Assembly (NCBI RefSeq): GCF_030296755.1
Contig: NZ_AP027741.1
Location: forward strand, 2,843,001 to 2,907,000
Direction of reading: 5' to 3'
From: Methylophaga marina
GTDB lineage: Bacteria > Pseudomonadota > Gammaproteobacteria > Nitrosococcales > Methylophagaceae
DNA length: 64,000 nt
Made by a program: the position numbers and the translations under genes. The notes under the pieces were generated by a model. It ran no database searches and was not told the DNA's origin. It worked only from the letters and a program-made list of their open reading frames with translations. Positions 1-9,629 of this stretch are shown piece after piece. Position 1 is the stretch's first letter, and each line of letters starts with the position of its first letter.

Positions 1-3
1 GCC

Positions 4-1002
4 ATGCCCACTCATCAAATTGCTGTGTTTAGTGCCAAGTCATACGATGAACGCTTTTTATTAAAAGCGACTGTGCCTACGATTGAGTTTATCTGTCATG
101 AAGTCACACTCAACCCATCAACCGCGGTGATGGCACAAGGTTATGAGATTGTCAGTGCCTTTGTGAATGATGATTTAAGCCGGGAAACCCTTCATATCTT
201 AGCGGCAGGTGGCACACGACTGATTGCTTTGCGCTGTGCTGGTTATAATCAGGTCGATCTCAGAGCTGCTAAAGAATTAGGGTTGAGTGTGGTCAACGTT
301 CCTGCCTACTCACCTTATGCAGTTGCTGAACATACTATTGCACTGATGCTGTCATTGAGCCGGAAAATTCCTCGTGCCTATAATCGTGTGCGTGATGGTA
401 ATTTCTCTCTGGATGGTTTACTTGGCTTTGATTTTTACCAGAAAAAAGTTGGGATCGTTGGCGGTGGCAAAATTGGTTTATTAGTCGCAGAGAGGATGCA
501 GGCATTTGGTTGTGAGGTGATGGTTTATGAACCTATTAATTCGCAACACTGTATTAAACAAGGCTTCCAAACGTCCGATTTAACCACACTTGTGAAACAA
601 TCAGATATTATCAGCCTGCATTGTCCGTTAACCAGTGACACTCGTTACATGATTAATCATGACAGCATTGCCAATATGAAAGCGGGTGTCATGTTAATTA
701 ACACCAGTCGCGGTGCGTTAATGGATACCCGGGCTGTGTTAGATGGGCTGAAATCTCAACAAATTGGCTATCTTGGTATTGATGTGTATGAACAAGAAGG
801 TAGTTTGTTTTTTGAAGACCATTCACTGGATATTATTCAAGATGACTTGTTTCAACGCTTGTTAACCTTTCCAAACGTGTTAGTGACGGGTCATCAAGGC
901 TATTTCACACAGGAAGCCGTTCAACATATTGCCGAAACGACAGTGACGAATGTGTTGGCTTATCTCAATGGTGAACGTTTACAAAATAGAGTAGGCGTGT
1001 GA
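4..1002 (+). CDS. ldhA: D-lactate dehydrogenase (LdhA type)
   Basis: Cytoplasmic NAD-dependent 2-hydroxyacid dehydrogenase that interconverts pyruvate and D-lactate. The 332 residues match the usual length of the LdhA family. An N-terminal substrate domain is interrupted by a Rossmann domain with the dinucleotide-binding motif VGIVGGGKIG at about residues 148-157. The catalytic Arg lies in NTSRGALMD (about 236), and the acid-base His in TGHQGYF (about 299). The segments FVNDDLSR, ALRCAGYN and PAYSPYAVAEH are typical of fermentative LdhA, not of phosphoglycerate dehydrogenase. Its end overlaps the GTG start of the next gene by 4 bases, so the two are probably co-transcribed. The ATG at position 4 leaves no upstream context visible. 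Confidence 0.88.
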   Translation: MPTHQIAVFSAKSYDERFLLKATVPTIEFICHEVTLNPSTAVMAQGYEIVSAFVNDDLSRETLHILAAGGTRLIALRCAGYNQVDLRAAKELGLSVVNVPAYSPYAVAEHTIALMLSLSRKIPRAYNRVRDGNFSLDGLLGFDFYQKKVGIVGGGKIGLLVAERMQAFGCEVMVYEPINSQHCIKQGFQTSDLTTLVKQSDIISLHCPLTSDTRYMINHDSIANMKAGVMLINTSRGALMDTRAVLDGLKSQQIGYLGIDVYEQEGSLFFEDHSLDIIQDDLFQRLLTFPNVLVTGHQGYFTQEAVQHIAETTVTNVLAYLNGERLQNRVGV

Positions 1003-3084
1003 CGGCAGTAACAACACTATTCGAGCGCATCGAAACGACGATGCCTGATTTTAAGGCGCGTCCACAACAGGTACAAATGAGCGAGTTTATTGCTCAGGCC
1101 ATGTTAAAACCACCACAGAAGCGCATTGCTGTCGTCGAGGCACCGACTGGCGTGGGGAAAACACTGGCTTATCTGACCGGCACGATTCAAACCGCATTGT
1201 TACAGAAGAAAATGCTGGTGATTAGTACGGCGACAGTTAACTTACAACAACAGCTTATTCAAAAGGATTTACCGCGCTTCTCTGCCGCGCTGGAAGAACC
1301 TATACGCTTTGTTCAGGTAAAAGGGCGTCGTCGTTACGTCTGTCCGAGTAAATTAAGTCAAACCGCTACGACTCCTGAACAACAATCCCTCAATATCCAT
1401 GTAGATGAAAAGTATCAGCAGGTGCTTCATCTCGCCCAGGCGAAACAGTTGATGAGCGAGTGGGAGCAGGAAAGCTGGGATGGCGATCGAGATAGCCGTC
1501 GCGATAAAATTGATGCAGAACTGTGGCAGCAGATATCGACAGACTCAGAAGGCTGTGCCGGAAAAAGCTGTTCCTTTTATATGCGGTGTCCCTACTATAA
1601 ATTACGTCGTGAAATGACGGCTGCTCAGGTTATCGTGGCAAACCATGATTTAATTTTAAGCGATGCCGATCTGGGGGCGGACTGGTATTGCCAAATCCGG
1701 AAGAAATCCTGTTTGTATTTGATGAAGCCCATAACTTGCCACGAAAAGCGTTGGATCATGCCGCCAAAGCATTAAATTTTATTCAGCTTTATCAAACTAC
1801 TGAAACAGCAGACAGTGTGCTGAAAAAATTCCATCCGCTTTAGCTTATCGACAACATGATTTTGGTTATATGCTGTCAGAATTACGACGGGACTTACCGG
1901 CAGTCATCAGCCATCTGCAACAGATTGAGACGATTTTGCACAGTGATGGCGTCGTGCAGGATTTATTAGAAAAGCATATCAGTGAGCCGCGTATTTTCTG
2001 GAATAGTCCCTTGGTGAATGCCTTATTAATCCCGTGTCAGGGGGTATTGCAGCGAGCCAATTCCATATACAAACATTACTCGGTATTAGCAAAATGGATC
2101 AAAGAGGGACTGGAAAAAACACAATTATCCAATAAAGTGGGTGAGGCCTTATTGCCACAAGTGGGCACCGTCCAGAATATATTCGGTTACCTGATTGATT
2201 TTATGGCTTTATTTCTCGAGCCAGATCAGGAGGACCGCCCGCCTAATGTGCGTTGGCTTTCGGTGGAATCGTTTTCTAAGCAGCAAACCTTGGTCATCCA
2301 TGCTGGCCCGATGACCGCTGCCTACTTTCTTGATCGAAGTTTATGGTCACGTTCCTATGGTGTGGTGCTGACCTCGGCGACTTTACGGGGTATGGGCTTG
2401 TTCCACCGTTTTAGACTTGACTGCGGTTTGCATCGCTTTGATGAACAGCATTTTCTCGCCGTGCCATCGCCGTTCAACTATCAAAAACAAGCGATCCTGC
2501 ATATTCCTGATATGCGCTTTCAGCCAAATGAACAACAGCAGCAATGGCAACAGGAAGTCGTTACAAAACTGACCGATATTATTGATACAAAAGAGGCAAC
2601 TCTGGTGCTGTTTACCTCAAAACTGGTCATGGAGGCGGTATACAGACAATGTCCAGCAGCAATTACAGCCATAACTATGGTGCAGGGCGATAGTTTGTCA
2701 CCTAAAAATATGGTGCATCGGCATATTCGTCAGATCGAATCAGGGAAAGGCAGTATTATTTTTGGTTTGGATCGGTTTGCAGAAGGCGTGGATCTCCCCG
2801 GTCATCTATGCACGCATGTGATCATCACTAAACTGCCATTTCCGGTATTTACCAGACCTATAGAACAGGCGAAACAAGAGTGGATAATCCGTAAAGGGGG
2901 CCAGCCTTTCACTGCGCTGTCATTGCCAGCCGTGAGCGTAAAACTCATTCAGGCATGTGGCAGGTTACTGAGAAAGGAAACCGATTCGGGAAGAATTACT
3001 ATTCTTGATAAACGTTTATTAACAAAAGGTTATGGTAAAAAACTGCTGGCACATCTACCCGATTATCAACTTGAACAGTCTTAA
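999..3084 (+). pseudogene. dinG: ATP-dependent DNA helicase DinG, two frameshifts
   Basis: DinG is an iron-sulphur, XPD-like 5'-3' superfamily 2 DNA helicase. The first frame (to 1775) has Walker A APTGVGKT at about residue 47 and the cluster cysteines in CPSKL, CAGKSC and CPYYKLRRE. The DEAH box FDEAHNLP is readable only in the +1-shifted frame at about 1685-1850. The C-terminal helicase domain follows in a third frame from about 1825 (TSATL, GLDRFAEGVDLPG, QACGRLLR). Adding one G to the 5-G run at 1673-1677 and one A to the 6-A run at 1823-1828 restores one product of about 695 residues, the normal length. The GTG start overlaps ldhA. Probable sequencing errors, otherwise an inactivated gene. 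Confidence 0.85.
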
Positions 3085-3119
3085 TTGCTAATCCTTCAGG
3101 TCATATCTTCCCGTAGAGC

Positions 3120-3133
3120 AGGAAGCGCTTCCT
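3120..3133. promoter_or_regulatory. 14-bp perfect palindrome, possible operator
   Basis: AGGAAGCGCTTCCT is a perfect inverted repeat with a central CG step, in the 185-base gap before the small exported protein gene at 3270. The central CG and dyad shape resemble operators of LacI-family repressors. No LacI-type regulator is encoded nearby, so the assignment is weak. Confidence 0.3.
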
Positions 3134-3269
3134 AAATCAAAAGGATTTTCTGTCATGGCGAATGGGAGGTTCTGCTGCATCTATTTCATTCTCATTATTC
3201 TATTCTATTTCCTAAGCTAGATAGTCCTAGAACAACTGAATTTTATTTAACCTGAGGAAGGAATCTGAA

Positions 3270-3560
3270 ATGAAAAAAACAACTCTTGCTGCTTTAACTG
3301 CATTGAGCCTTGTCGTAGCGCCTGCATTTGCTGATATTGAAAGCAGAACATTTTCTGAGCAATTACAGTTACAAAAAACACAGTTACGCCCACATGCTTT
3401 CAACTTTTTCTCTGACCGTTACATGCAAGTGCAAGCAAAAAAACAGCCTGTTGTTTTAAGTTTCAAAGAGCAGTTGGATAGCCAAAAATCACTGCTGCGC
3501 AAGCAACAGTTCAACCCTGTCAGTGATGCTTATTTACAGACGCACGCTCGTCAATCATAA
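3270..3560 (+). CDS. Small exported protein with two internal repeats
   Basis: No known family recognised. The 96-residue product has a clear Sec signal peptide: KK at the N-terminus, a hydrophobic core (LAALTALSLVVAPA) and an AFA cleavage site near residue 21. The mature part is two copies of a unit of about 33 residues with pattern F-x-EQL-x2-QK-x2-LR-x3-FN-x2-SD-x-Y-x-Q, at roughly residues 28-60 and 63-95. It has no cysteine and many Gln, Lys and Arg residues, suggesting a soluble helical periplasmic protein. GAGGAAGGAATCTGAA before the ATG is a strong ribosome-binding site. It is monocistronic, closed by an intrinsic terminator. Confidence 0.8.
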   Translation: MKKTTLAALTALSLVVAPAFADIESRTFSEQLQLQKTQLRPHAFNFFSDRYMQVQAKKQPVVLSFKEQLDSQKSLLRKQQFNPVSDAYLQTHARQS

Positions 3561-3580
3561 GCACGTTTCAGATTGAAATA

Positions 3581-3608
3581 AAAAACCCGGCGAAAGCCGG
3601 GTTTTTTT
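3581..3608. terminator. Bidirectional intrinsic terminator
   Basis: Stem AAAAACCCGGC / GCCGGGTTTTT with a GAAA tetraloop and a run of seven T. It lies between two convergent genes (ends at 3560 and 3614), and A- and T-runs flank both sides, so it can serve both strands. Confidence 0.92.
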
Positions 3609-3613
3609 ATGCC

Positions 3614-3895
3614 TTATTCAGTACGGCTGGTGACTTCTAATAAGTGATAACCAAACTGTGTTTTTACAGGGCCTTGTACAGTTTTGACTGGAGCAGAAAA
3701 AACCACTTTATCAAACTCAGGCACCATCATTCCGGGACCAAATTCCCCTAAGTCTCCACCTGAACGACCAGAAGGGCATGAAGAGTGTTCTTTAGCAATA
3801 TCAGCAAAATCGGCACCTTGTTCGATTTCACGTTTAAGTTCTAAACAGATTTCTTCACTATCAACCAGGATATGTCTTGCTGTTGCTTTTGCCAT
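3614..3895 (-). CDS. ppiC: Parvulin-type peptidyl-prolyl isomerase PpiC
   Basis: Single-domain rotamase that catalyses cis-trans isomerisation of peptidyl-prolyl bonds. At 93 residues it is the size of free-standing cytoplasmic parvulin, with no signal peptide. Family landmarks are the N-terminal [29 protein letters not shown] at residues 40-62, and the C-terminal [10 protein letters not shown]. The two His residues (ARHIL, GYHLL) and the Cys before PSG are the conserved active-site residues of the fold. It shares the terminator at 3581-3608 with the convergent gene. Confidence 0.92.
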   Translation of the reverse strand: MAKATARHILVDSEEICLELKREIEQGADFADIAKEHSSCPSGRSGGDLGEFGPGMMVPEFDKVVFSAPVKTVQGPVKTQFGYHLLEVTSRTE

Positions 3896-3936
3896 GTTAT
3901 CTCTCTAATTTTTGATAAAAGCCGCATTATATCAGT

Positions 3937-4623
3937 TTAGGCAAATTTACGGAGGCGACTCAGTAAGGCTTGAGCTGTGACTTCTGATGATTGTGGGTTT
4001 TGTCCAGTGATTAATAAACCATCCTCACAGCAGAACGGAGCCCAGTCATCAGCTTTATGGTAGTAGCCACCAGCGTCTTTTAATTCATCCTCAAGTAAAA
4101 ATGGAACAACATCGGAAAGGCCCACAGCATCTTCTTCTGAATTTGAAAACCCAGTGACTGACAGGTTTTTAACCAATGGTTCTTCGGTGAGTGTTTTTAC
4201 ATTGAGTAACACGGCTGGTGCATGGCAGACTGCGGCCACTGGTTTATCTTGAAAGATGAATTGCTGAATGAGTTCAATCGATTTCTCAGAGACAGTCAGA
4301 TCCCATAAAGGACCATGGCCTCCTGGATAAAACACCGCATCATAATCATCTGCCTGAACACTCTCTAAGACCAGAGTATTGGCAAGTGCTGCTTGAGCTT
4401 CTTTATCTTGCTTGAAGCGTGTTGTTGATTCTGTTTGTGCGTCTGGATCGTCACTTTTGGGATCCAGTGGGGGCTGGCCACCCTTTGGGCTGGCCAGCGT
4501 GATGTCAACGCCAGCATCTTTGAATACATAATACGGAGAGGCAAACTCCTCTAACCAGAAACCGGTTTTTTTACCTGTATCACCTAAGGTATCGTGAGAT
4601 GTCAAAATCATTAAAATTCGCAT
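3937..4623 (-). CDS. DJ-1/PfpI family glutamine amidotransferase-like protein
   Basis: Member of the class I glutamine-amidotransferase-like (DJ-1/PfpI/Hsp31) superfamily, whose members act as glyoxalases, deglycases or holding chaperones. The nucleophile elbow AAVCHAPAVLL at about residues 130-140 supplies the catalytic Cys and adjacent His. YPGGHGPLWDL at about 97-107 carries a Glu/Asp-region motif typical of the HchA-like branch. LASPKGGQPPLDP near residue 42 is also characteristic of that branch. Length (228) fits. It is cytoplasmic, with no signal peptide. The exact substrate cannot be read from sequence. Confidence 0.85.
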   Translation of the reverse strand: MRILMILTSHDTLGDTGKKTGFWLEEFASPYYVFKDAGVDITLASPKGGQPPLDPKSDDPDAQTESTTRFKQDKEAQAALANTLVLESVQADDYDAVFYPGGHGPLWDLTVSEKSIELIQQFIFQDKPVAAVCHAPAVLLNVKTLTEEPLVKNLSVTGFSNSEEDAVGLSDVVPFLLEDELKDAGGYYHKADDWAPFCCEDGLLITGQNPQSSEVTAQALLSRLRKFA

Positions 4624-4647
4624 GTGTCTCCCTTTTTGTATGTTGTC

Positions 4648-5328
4648 TTATGGGGCTGTATTGACCACTAACATTTGTGTGGCGCCTTTTTGAAACTGGT
4701 AGTCGACTGTCTGTTGTTTTACCTCGTGCCCTTGTCGACTTAATTCTTTTACTATTAAGCCTAGATGAGGTGAGGGTGTATTGTCCAACCCAACAAGAGG
4801 GTAGACTCTGACTTGGCTCGCAACTCGACAAAGTTCATGCATCGAATCGAGATGAAATTGAGCATCGAAATGTTCACTATATAAAAACAAAAAATGTGAG
4901 CATAGCGCCAAGTCGAACTGCTTATTTGCAAAAGGTAATTCTGGTAGTTGAGCAGAAATGTAAAAGGGAGATGATGCCGGCATGGCATAGTCATCTAAAA
5001 ACAGTTGCATCGATCGCATTCTCTGCTGATACAAGGCCTCGGGATTAGCGAAAGCTGTCCAGAAAAAATCATCTTGATGTGCTTTTACCTGACCGATAAC
5101 TTCCTCTGCCACCACATTAATACGTGTTTTAATCTCCTCAGCAGTAAACTGATATAGGGGATCCACAGACGTGACCTTTGCCCCTTGTTTTCTTGCTTCA
5201 GTATTAAAACTGGCTGGTCCATCAGCACACGCCAATATAGACGATTGCAACTCACTTTCGCGAAGTAGAAACATGTCTTGATATTCCTGCAGACTTCGTC
5301 CCCAGGGCACGGTCGTATTCAGTTGCAT
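4648..5328 (-). CDS. Class I SAM-dependent methyltransferase-like protein
   Basis: The N-terminal half has a Rossmann-like start: SSILACADGPASFNTEARKQGAKVTSVDPLY resembles motif I and post-I of class I methyltransferases, with the acidic SVDPLY at the end of strand 2. LPFANKQFDLALCSHFLFLY is the motif IV region. LCRVASQVRVYPLVGLD resembles motif VI, where a methyltransferase would normally read EVXRVL-G. The substrate is unknown. The N-terminus is uncertain: a GTG at 5376 extends it by 16 residues, and neither start has a convincing ribosome-binding site. Confidence 0.65.
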   Translation of the reverse strand: MQLNTTVPWGRSLQEYQDMFLLRESELQSSILACADGPASFNTEARKQGAKVTSVDPLYQFTAEEIKTRINVVAEEVIGQVKAHQDDFFWTAFANPEALYQQRMRSMQLFLDDYAMPASSPFYISAQLPELPFANKQFDLALCSHFLFLYSEHFDAQFHLDSMHELCRVASQVRVYPLVGLDNTPSPHLGLIVKELSRQGHEVKQQTVDYQFQKGATQMLVVNTAP

Positions 5329-5403
5329 ATAAGATTGTAAGTATAGGTAGTGATTCTCAAGTAGCGTAATGACCACTATGAAGAATTATTTAATAATAAA
5401 TGG

Positions 5404-5622
5404 TTATTCAGTAATGACTAAGGTGATATCTTCAAAATCGATTTCATCACCTGGGATAATTTTTCTGCGCTTGCGTGTTTCTAATTCACCATTCACAGAA
5501 ACGAGGCCTTGTTCTATGAATAGCTTGGCCTCAGCACCACTGGCTGCAATACCTTCAAACTTAAGCACTTTATATAACTCTACGGGTGAGCTGGTCAGCT
5601 CCACTTCGATTGTCTGGGACAT
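5404..5622 (-). CDS. S4-domain RNA-binding protein (YbcJ-like)
   Basis: Small protein made almost entirely of one S4 RNA-binding fold. Key segments are ELYKVLKFEGIAASGAEAKLFIEQGLVSVNGE followed by TRKRRKIIPGDEI, the classic S4 signature in which a helix-turn presents basic residues to structured RNA. Free-standing S4 proteins of about 70 residues (YbcJ, YaaA) are linked to ribosome or rRNA handling. ATG at 5622 is chosen over an upstream in-frame codon at 5637 because it gives the standard family N-terminus. Confidence 0.85.
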   Translation of the reverse strand: MSQTIEVELTSSPVELYKVLKFEGIAASGAEAKLFIEQGLVSVNGELETRKRRKIIPGDEIDFEDITLVITE

Positions 5623-5784
5623 AGTCGCTTCTCTCAAAAAATACCCATCATAAAGGGTATCTATGACAGGGTGATAACGATTTGTGAGGTCAACACCACT
5701 AATTTATCTCGTACTGTGAATTAAGTCGCGCACTATTAACTCAGATACTTATATATTGGCTGAGTTAACACGGAGTGTTTGCGA

Positions 5785-6093
5785 ATGAAATTACTGGTAA
5801 ATCTAATACAAATTTTGGTGATTGGCGTGATCATTTATCCCATCTTTTATATATGGGAGACGGAGCATATTGATAATTTCTGCCGTGAAATCAAACCAGG
5901 CATGACAGATGTAAGACTGATGGAAGTTGCTGATGAATATCATCTCAAGCTGAGCGGTTTGGAAGAAGGATATGTAGAAAAAGGGCATTGGTTGGCCGAA
6001 GTTAGAGCCAAGTCGACCTTTTCTGATTACCGTTGTGCGATTAGCGGTATAGCCAATAAAGTCGCTAATGCCAGAATCATCGATGAAGAATAG
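5785..6093 (+). CDS. Hypothetical membrane-anchored protein
   Basis: Not recognised. The N-terminus (LLVNLIQILVIGVIIYPIFYIW, about residues 3-24) is one hydrophobic segment, so the protein is probably anchored with a small domain of about 75 residues outside. That domain contains two Cys (FCREIKPGM and YRCAISG) that could form a disulphide. The ATG at 5785 is preferred to TTG at 5779. The stop codon is part of a hairpin terminator. Confidence 0.6.
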   Translation: MKLLVNLIQILVIGVIIYPIFYIWETEHIDNFCREIKPGMTDVRLMEVADEYHLKLSGLEEGYVEKGHWLAEVRAKSTFSDYRCAISGIANKVANARIIDEE

Positions 6094-6121
6094 ACACCTT
6101 ATCAAAGAGATAAGGTGTCTA
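6091..6121. terminator. Hairpin terminator between convergent genes
   Basis: Perfect 13-bp stem TAGACACCTTATC / GATAAGGTGTCTA with a 5-base loop, followed on the plus strand by a weak T-rich stretch (ATTAGTCTTTTAT). It separates the small membrane protein from the 3' end of the oad operon and probably serves both. Confidence 0.7.
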
Positions 6122-6129
6122 TTAGTCTT

Positions 6130-7263
6130 TTATGCACCAACGTAATTAATCAGAATACCCGCAGCCACGGCTGAGCCGATGACACCGGCAACGTTCGGTC
6201 CCATCGCGTGCATTAACAAAAAGTTATGCGGATCAGATTCCAAGCCAAGCTTATTCGATACACGAGCTGCCATAGGTACAGCAGAAACACCCGCCGAACC
6301 AATCAGTGGGTTGATAGGTTCTTTAATCAGCTTGTTTAACACTTTAGCCATGATGACACCTGATGCCGTACCAATAGCAAATGCGCCCATACCCAGAACC
6401 AAAATCCCTAGAGTTTGTAAATCCAGGAATTTATCAGCACTTAATTTTGAGCCTACAGCTAATCCTAAAAAGATGGTGACTGTATTAATCAGCGAGTTTT
6501 GAGTCGTATTACTTAAACGATCCACTACCGCACATTCTTTCATTAAGTTACCAAAACAGAACATACCGAGTAATGGCGCTGCATCGGGTAGTAAAAAGGC
6601 GACAAGAATCAGTAATAACAATGGGAAGACGATTTTCTCACGTTGTGAAACGTGACGCTGTTGTACCATTTTTATTTTGCGCTCTGATTCGCTAGTCAGC
6701 GCACGCATGATAGGAGGTTGAATTAATGGCACTAATGCCATGTATGAATATGACGCTACAGCAATAGCACCCAATAAGTCTGGGGCAAGCTTACTCGCCA
6801 CATAAATAGATGTTGGTCCATCTGCACCACCGATAATACCAATCGCTGCTGCGTCAGCCAGACTAAAGTCAAAAATACCATAATGAGCTAAAACAACAGC
6901 GCCCATCAATGTCGCAAAAATACCAAACTGAGCGGCAGCTCCAAGAAACAGCGTTTTGGGGTTGGCAAGCAATGGACCAAAGTCCGTCATGGCACCGACA
7001 CCCATAAATATAATGAGTGGGAAGGCACCACTTTCAATACCGACACTGTAGAAAATATGCAAAATACCATTGGCTTCTGCCAAACCAGCACCTGGAATAT
7101 TGGCTAACACACCACCAAAACCGATAGGTACCAGCAATAACGGCTCGAAGTTTTTCTTGATGGCCAAATACAGCAGCAACATACCAATAAGAATCATGAC
7201 ACCTTGGCCTGGTGTCATTTGGTTAAAACCTGTTACTTGCCAGAGATGAAGTAGTTTATCCAT
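6130..7263 (-). CDS. oadB: Oxaloacetate decarboxylase, beta subunit (Na+ pump)
   Basis: Integral-membrane subunit of the biotin-dependent Na+-translocating decarboxylase. It removes CO2 from carboxybiotin and couples this to Na+ export. It is strongly hydrophobic with about nine membrane segments. The conserved functional regions are [20 protein letters not shown], with the Asp implicated in Na+ binding, and [19 protein letters not shown] near the C-terminus. NPLIGSAG and the final [18 protein letters not shown] are also family signatures. Length matches OadB/GcdB/MmdB. ATG 7263 gives the standard start (MDKLLHLW); a GTG/ATG at 7275 is also open. It is last in the oadGAB order. Confidence 0.9.
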   Translation of the reverse strand: MDKLLHLWQVTGFNQMTPGQGVMILIGMLLLYLAIKKNFEPLLLVPIGFGGVLANIPGAGLAEANGILHIFYSVGIESGAFPLIIFMGVGAMTDFGPLLANPKTLFLGAAAQFGIFATLMGAVVLAHYGIFDFSLADAAAIGIIGGADGPTSIYVASKLAPDLLGAIAVASYSYMALVPLIQPPIMRALTSESERKIKMVQQRHVSQREKIVFPLLLLILVAFLLPDAAPLLGMFCFGNLMKECAVVDRLSNTTQNSLINTVTIFLGLAVGSKLSADKFLDLQTLGILVLGMGAFAIGTASGVIMAKVLNKLIKEPINPLIGSAGVSAVPMAARVSNKLGLESDPHNFLLMHAMGPNVAGVIGSAVAAGILINYVGA

Positions 7264-7275
7264 GATATCCCCCAA

Positions 7276-9059
7276 TTAAGCGATAGTGGCCAGCTGATCA
7301 CCGACTTTGACGGAATCACCTTGTTTAACAAAAATGGACGATACCGTCCCGGACTTGGAAGCCACAATTTGTGTTTCCATTTTCATCGCTTCGAGAATTA
7401 ACAGGGTGTCACCTTCGTTGACTTGTTGACCTACGCTGACTTCGATTTTCCAGATATTGCCTGACAGCGGCGCTTCAACGGGGTCACCTTCGCCTGCTGG
7501 CGTGCTCTGAGTCGGTGCAGGTGATGAGGATTCAACATGACTGATATCACCTCCTTCATTCACCTGAACGACGTAACTTTGACCATTGACTTTAATGGTA
7601 TAAGTTTCATGTTCCTGACTTGCAGAACGGTTGGCTGATGGTGTGTTATCGATAACAGGAACAGGTTCAAATGCGTCTGGGTTGTGACGGTTTTTAAGAA
7701 ATTTAAGACCAATTTGTGGAAACAGGGCATACGTTAAAACATCATCGACTTGGTGTTCGCCTTCTGCCAGGTCAATTTGTTCTTCATCGGCGACAGCAAG
7801 GAGTTCGGTGGTGAGTTTTTCCATCTCTGCTTCAATGAGATCAGCAGGACGACAACTGATAGGCTCGGCGCCTTCCAGAACGCGATCTTGCAGCTCTTTA
7901 TTGAATGCCGCTGGCGCTGCACCATATTCACCTTTCAAAATGCCGGCGGTTTCTGCTGCAATGGTCTTGTAGCGTTCGCCAGTCAGCACATTGATAACGG
8001 CCTGTGTACCGACAATTTGTGAGGTAGGCGTGACTAGAGGAATAAAGCCTAAGTCTTCACGAACACGTGGAATTTCTTTTAAAACTGCATCCATTTTATC
8101 TAACGCATTTTGCTCACGCAGCTGACTTTCCATATTCGTCAGCATACCGCCAGGCACCTGTGCAACCAAAATACGTGAATCTACACCACGTAATGAACCT
8201 TCGAACTGGGCGTATTTTTTCTCACATCACGGAAGTAGGCGGCGACTTCTTCAAGGAGTTCGATATTAAGACCCGTATCGCGATCCGTATCCTCAAAAAT
8301 GGACACCACAGATTCTGTTGCCGAGTGACCGTAGGTCATCGACATCGATGAAATAGCCGAATCAACATTATCGATACCGGCTTCCACACACTTCATAATT
8401 GTGGCGGTTGATAAGCCAGTAGTGGCGTGAGACTGCATATGAATTGGGATATCAATCGTTTGCTTAAGGCTTTGAACTAATTCATAAGCCACATAAGGCT
8501 TAAGCAAACCAGCCATATCTTTAATACATAAAGAGTGGGCACCCATGTCTTCAATACGTTTAGCCATGTCTAACCACAAATTTAGATCATGAACCGGACT
8601 GATGGTGTAAGCGATAGTGCCTTGAGCATGACGGTCATTTTCCAGCACAGCTTTGATGGCTGTTTCCAGGTTACGCGGATCGTTCATCGCATCAAACACG
8701 CGGAAGACGTCAACGCCATTGATCGCCGCTCTTTCGACAAACTTTTTAACGACATCATCTGCATAGTGACGATAGCCTAATAAATTCTGACCACGTAGCA
8801 GCATTTGCTGACGAGTATTAGGCATGGCTTCTTTCAGTGAACGAATACGATGCCAAGGATCTTCACCAAGATAACGAATGCAGGCATCAAAAGTGGCACC
8901 ACCCCAGCTTTCTACTGACCAGAAGCCTATTTGGTCAAGCTTATCAGCGATGGGTAACATATCATCGAGTCTAAGACGTGTTGCAAAGAGTGATTGGTGT
9001 GCATCACGTAAAACGACATCTGTGATGCCTAGAGGTTTTTTTACTTCGGTCATATTCAT
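7276..9059 (-). pseudogene. oadA: Oxaloacetate decarboxylase, alpha subunit, one frameshift
   Basis: Soluble carboxyltransferase-biotin subunit that moves CO2 from oxaloacetate to biotin. The N-terminal part (9059 to about 8220) is the TIM-barrel transferase with [22 protein letters not shown] and the metal ligands in HMQSHATTG. The second part contains the conserved linker and a C-terminal biotinyl domain with the biotin Lys in [10 protein letters not shown] (about residue 561 of 595). The frames meet at the 6-T run at 8215-8220: one extra T (A on the coding strand) restores [19 protein letters not shown] and a full-length product. Between oadG and oadB. Confidence 0.9.
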
Positions 9060-9096
9060 GGCCTTTTAATTGGTTCGAAATAGCCTAAATCTGGGG

Positions 9097-9378
9097 TTAT
9101 TTGTGGCGTGAACGAAATTTGTGTACTGCCGCTGAGAGCACAGTAATAAGGTTTTTGTCATCATTAGCATGTTGGGATTGATTCATCGCCGGACTGATGA
9201 CGGCCGTAGGTGAAGAAATACCTTCTTCTGGTAAGACACCTACATTTTTTTCGTAACTGGTGATAATGCGTGACATGATGGTGGTGGCAAACACCAGCAA
9301 CGTCAGAAATATAAAGACGAAGCTCATGCCGATAAGCATCAGGTTTAAACCTTCTGTCATTAAGTTTGATGTTGTCAT
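9097..9378 (-). CDS. oadG: Oxaloacetate decarboxylase, gamma subunit
   Basis: Small assembly subunit of the Na+-pumping decarboxylase. One membrane helix (LNLMLIGMSFVFIFLTLLVFATTIMS, about residues 12-37) is followed by a hydrophilic tail ending DKNLITVLSAAVHKFRSRHK, which matches the conserved OadG C-terminus that contacts the alpha subunit and may bind Zn2+. Its position just upstream of oadA and oadB fixes the assignment. The roughly 250-base gap upstream to the divergent RNase J-type gene should hold both promoters. Confidence 0.88.
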   Translation of the reverse strand: MTTSNLMTEGLNLMLIGMSFVFIFLTLLVFATTIMSRIITSYEKNVGVLPEEGISSPTAVISPAMNQSQHANDDKNLITVLSAAVHKFRSRHK

Positions 9379-9629
9379 TATTATGGTCTCTCTCCATTGG
9401 TTTTCTTAGGTCATTAAATCAATGACTTACAAAAAAGCAGCCGGCAATTATACCATTGTTGAACCTCGAACGAATCACTGAGCCGGAACTCCTTATTTTT
9501 AAAAGAGTAATAGTAAAAAATACGGTTCTGTTGTAACCGTAATCGATTCAGAATGCGTATGATATTTTCCTATCTGACAAAACCCTGCCAAACTAACTGT
9601 AAACGATAGCAAGCTACAAAAGGACACGT

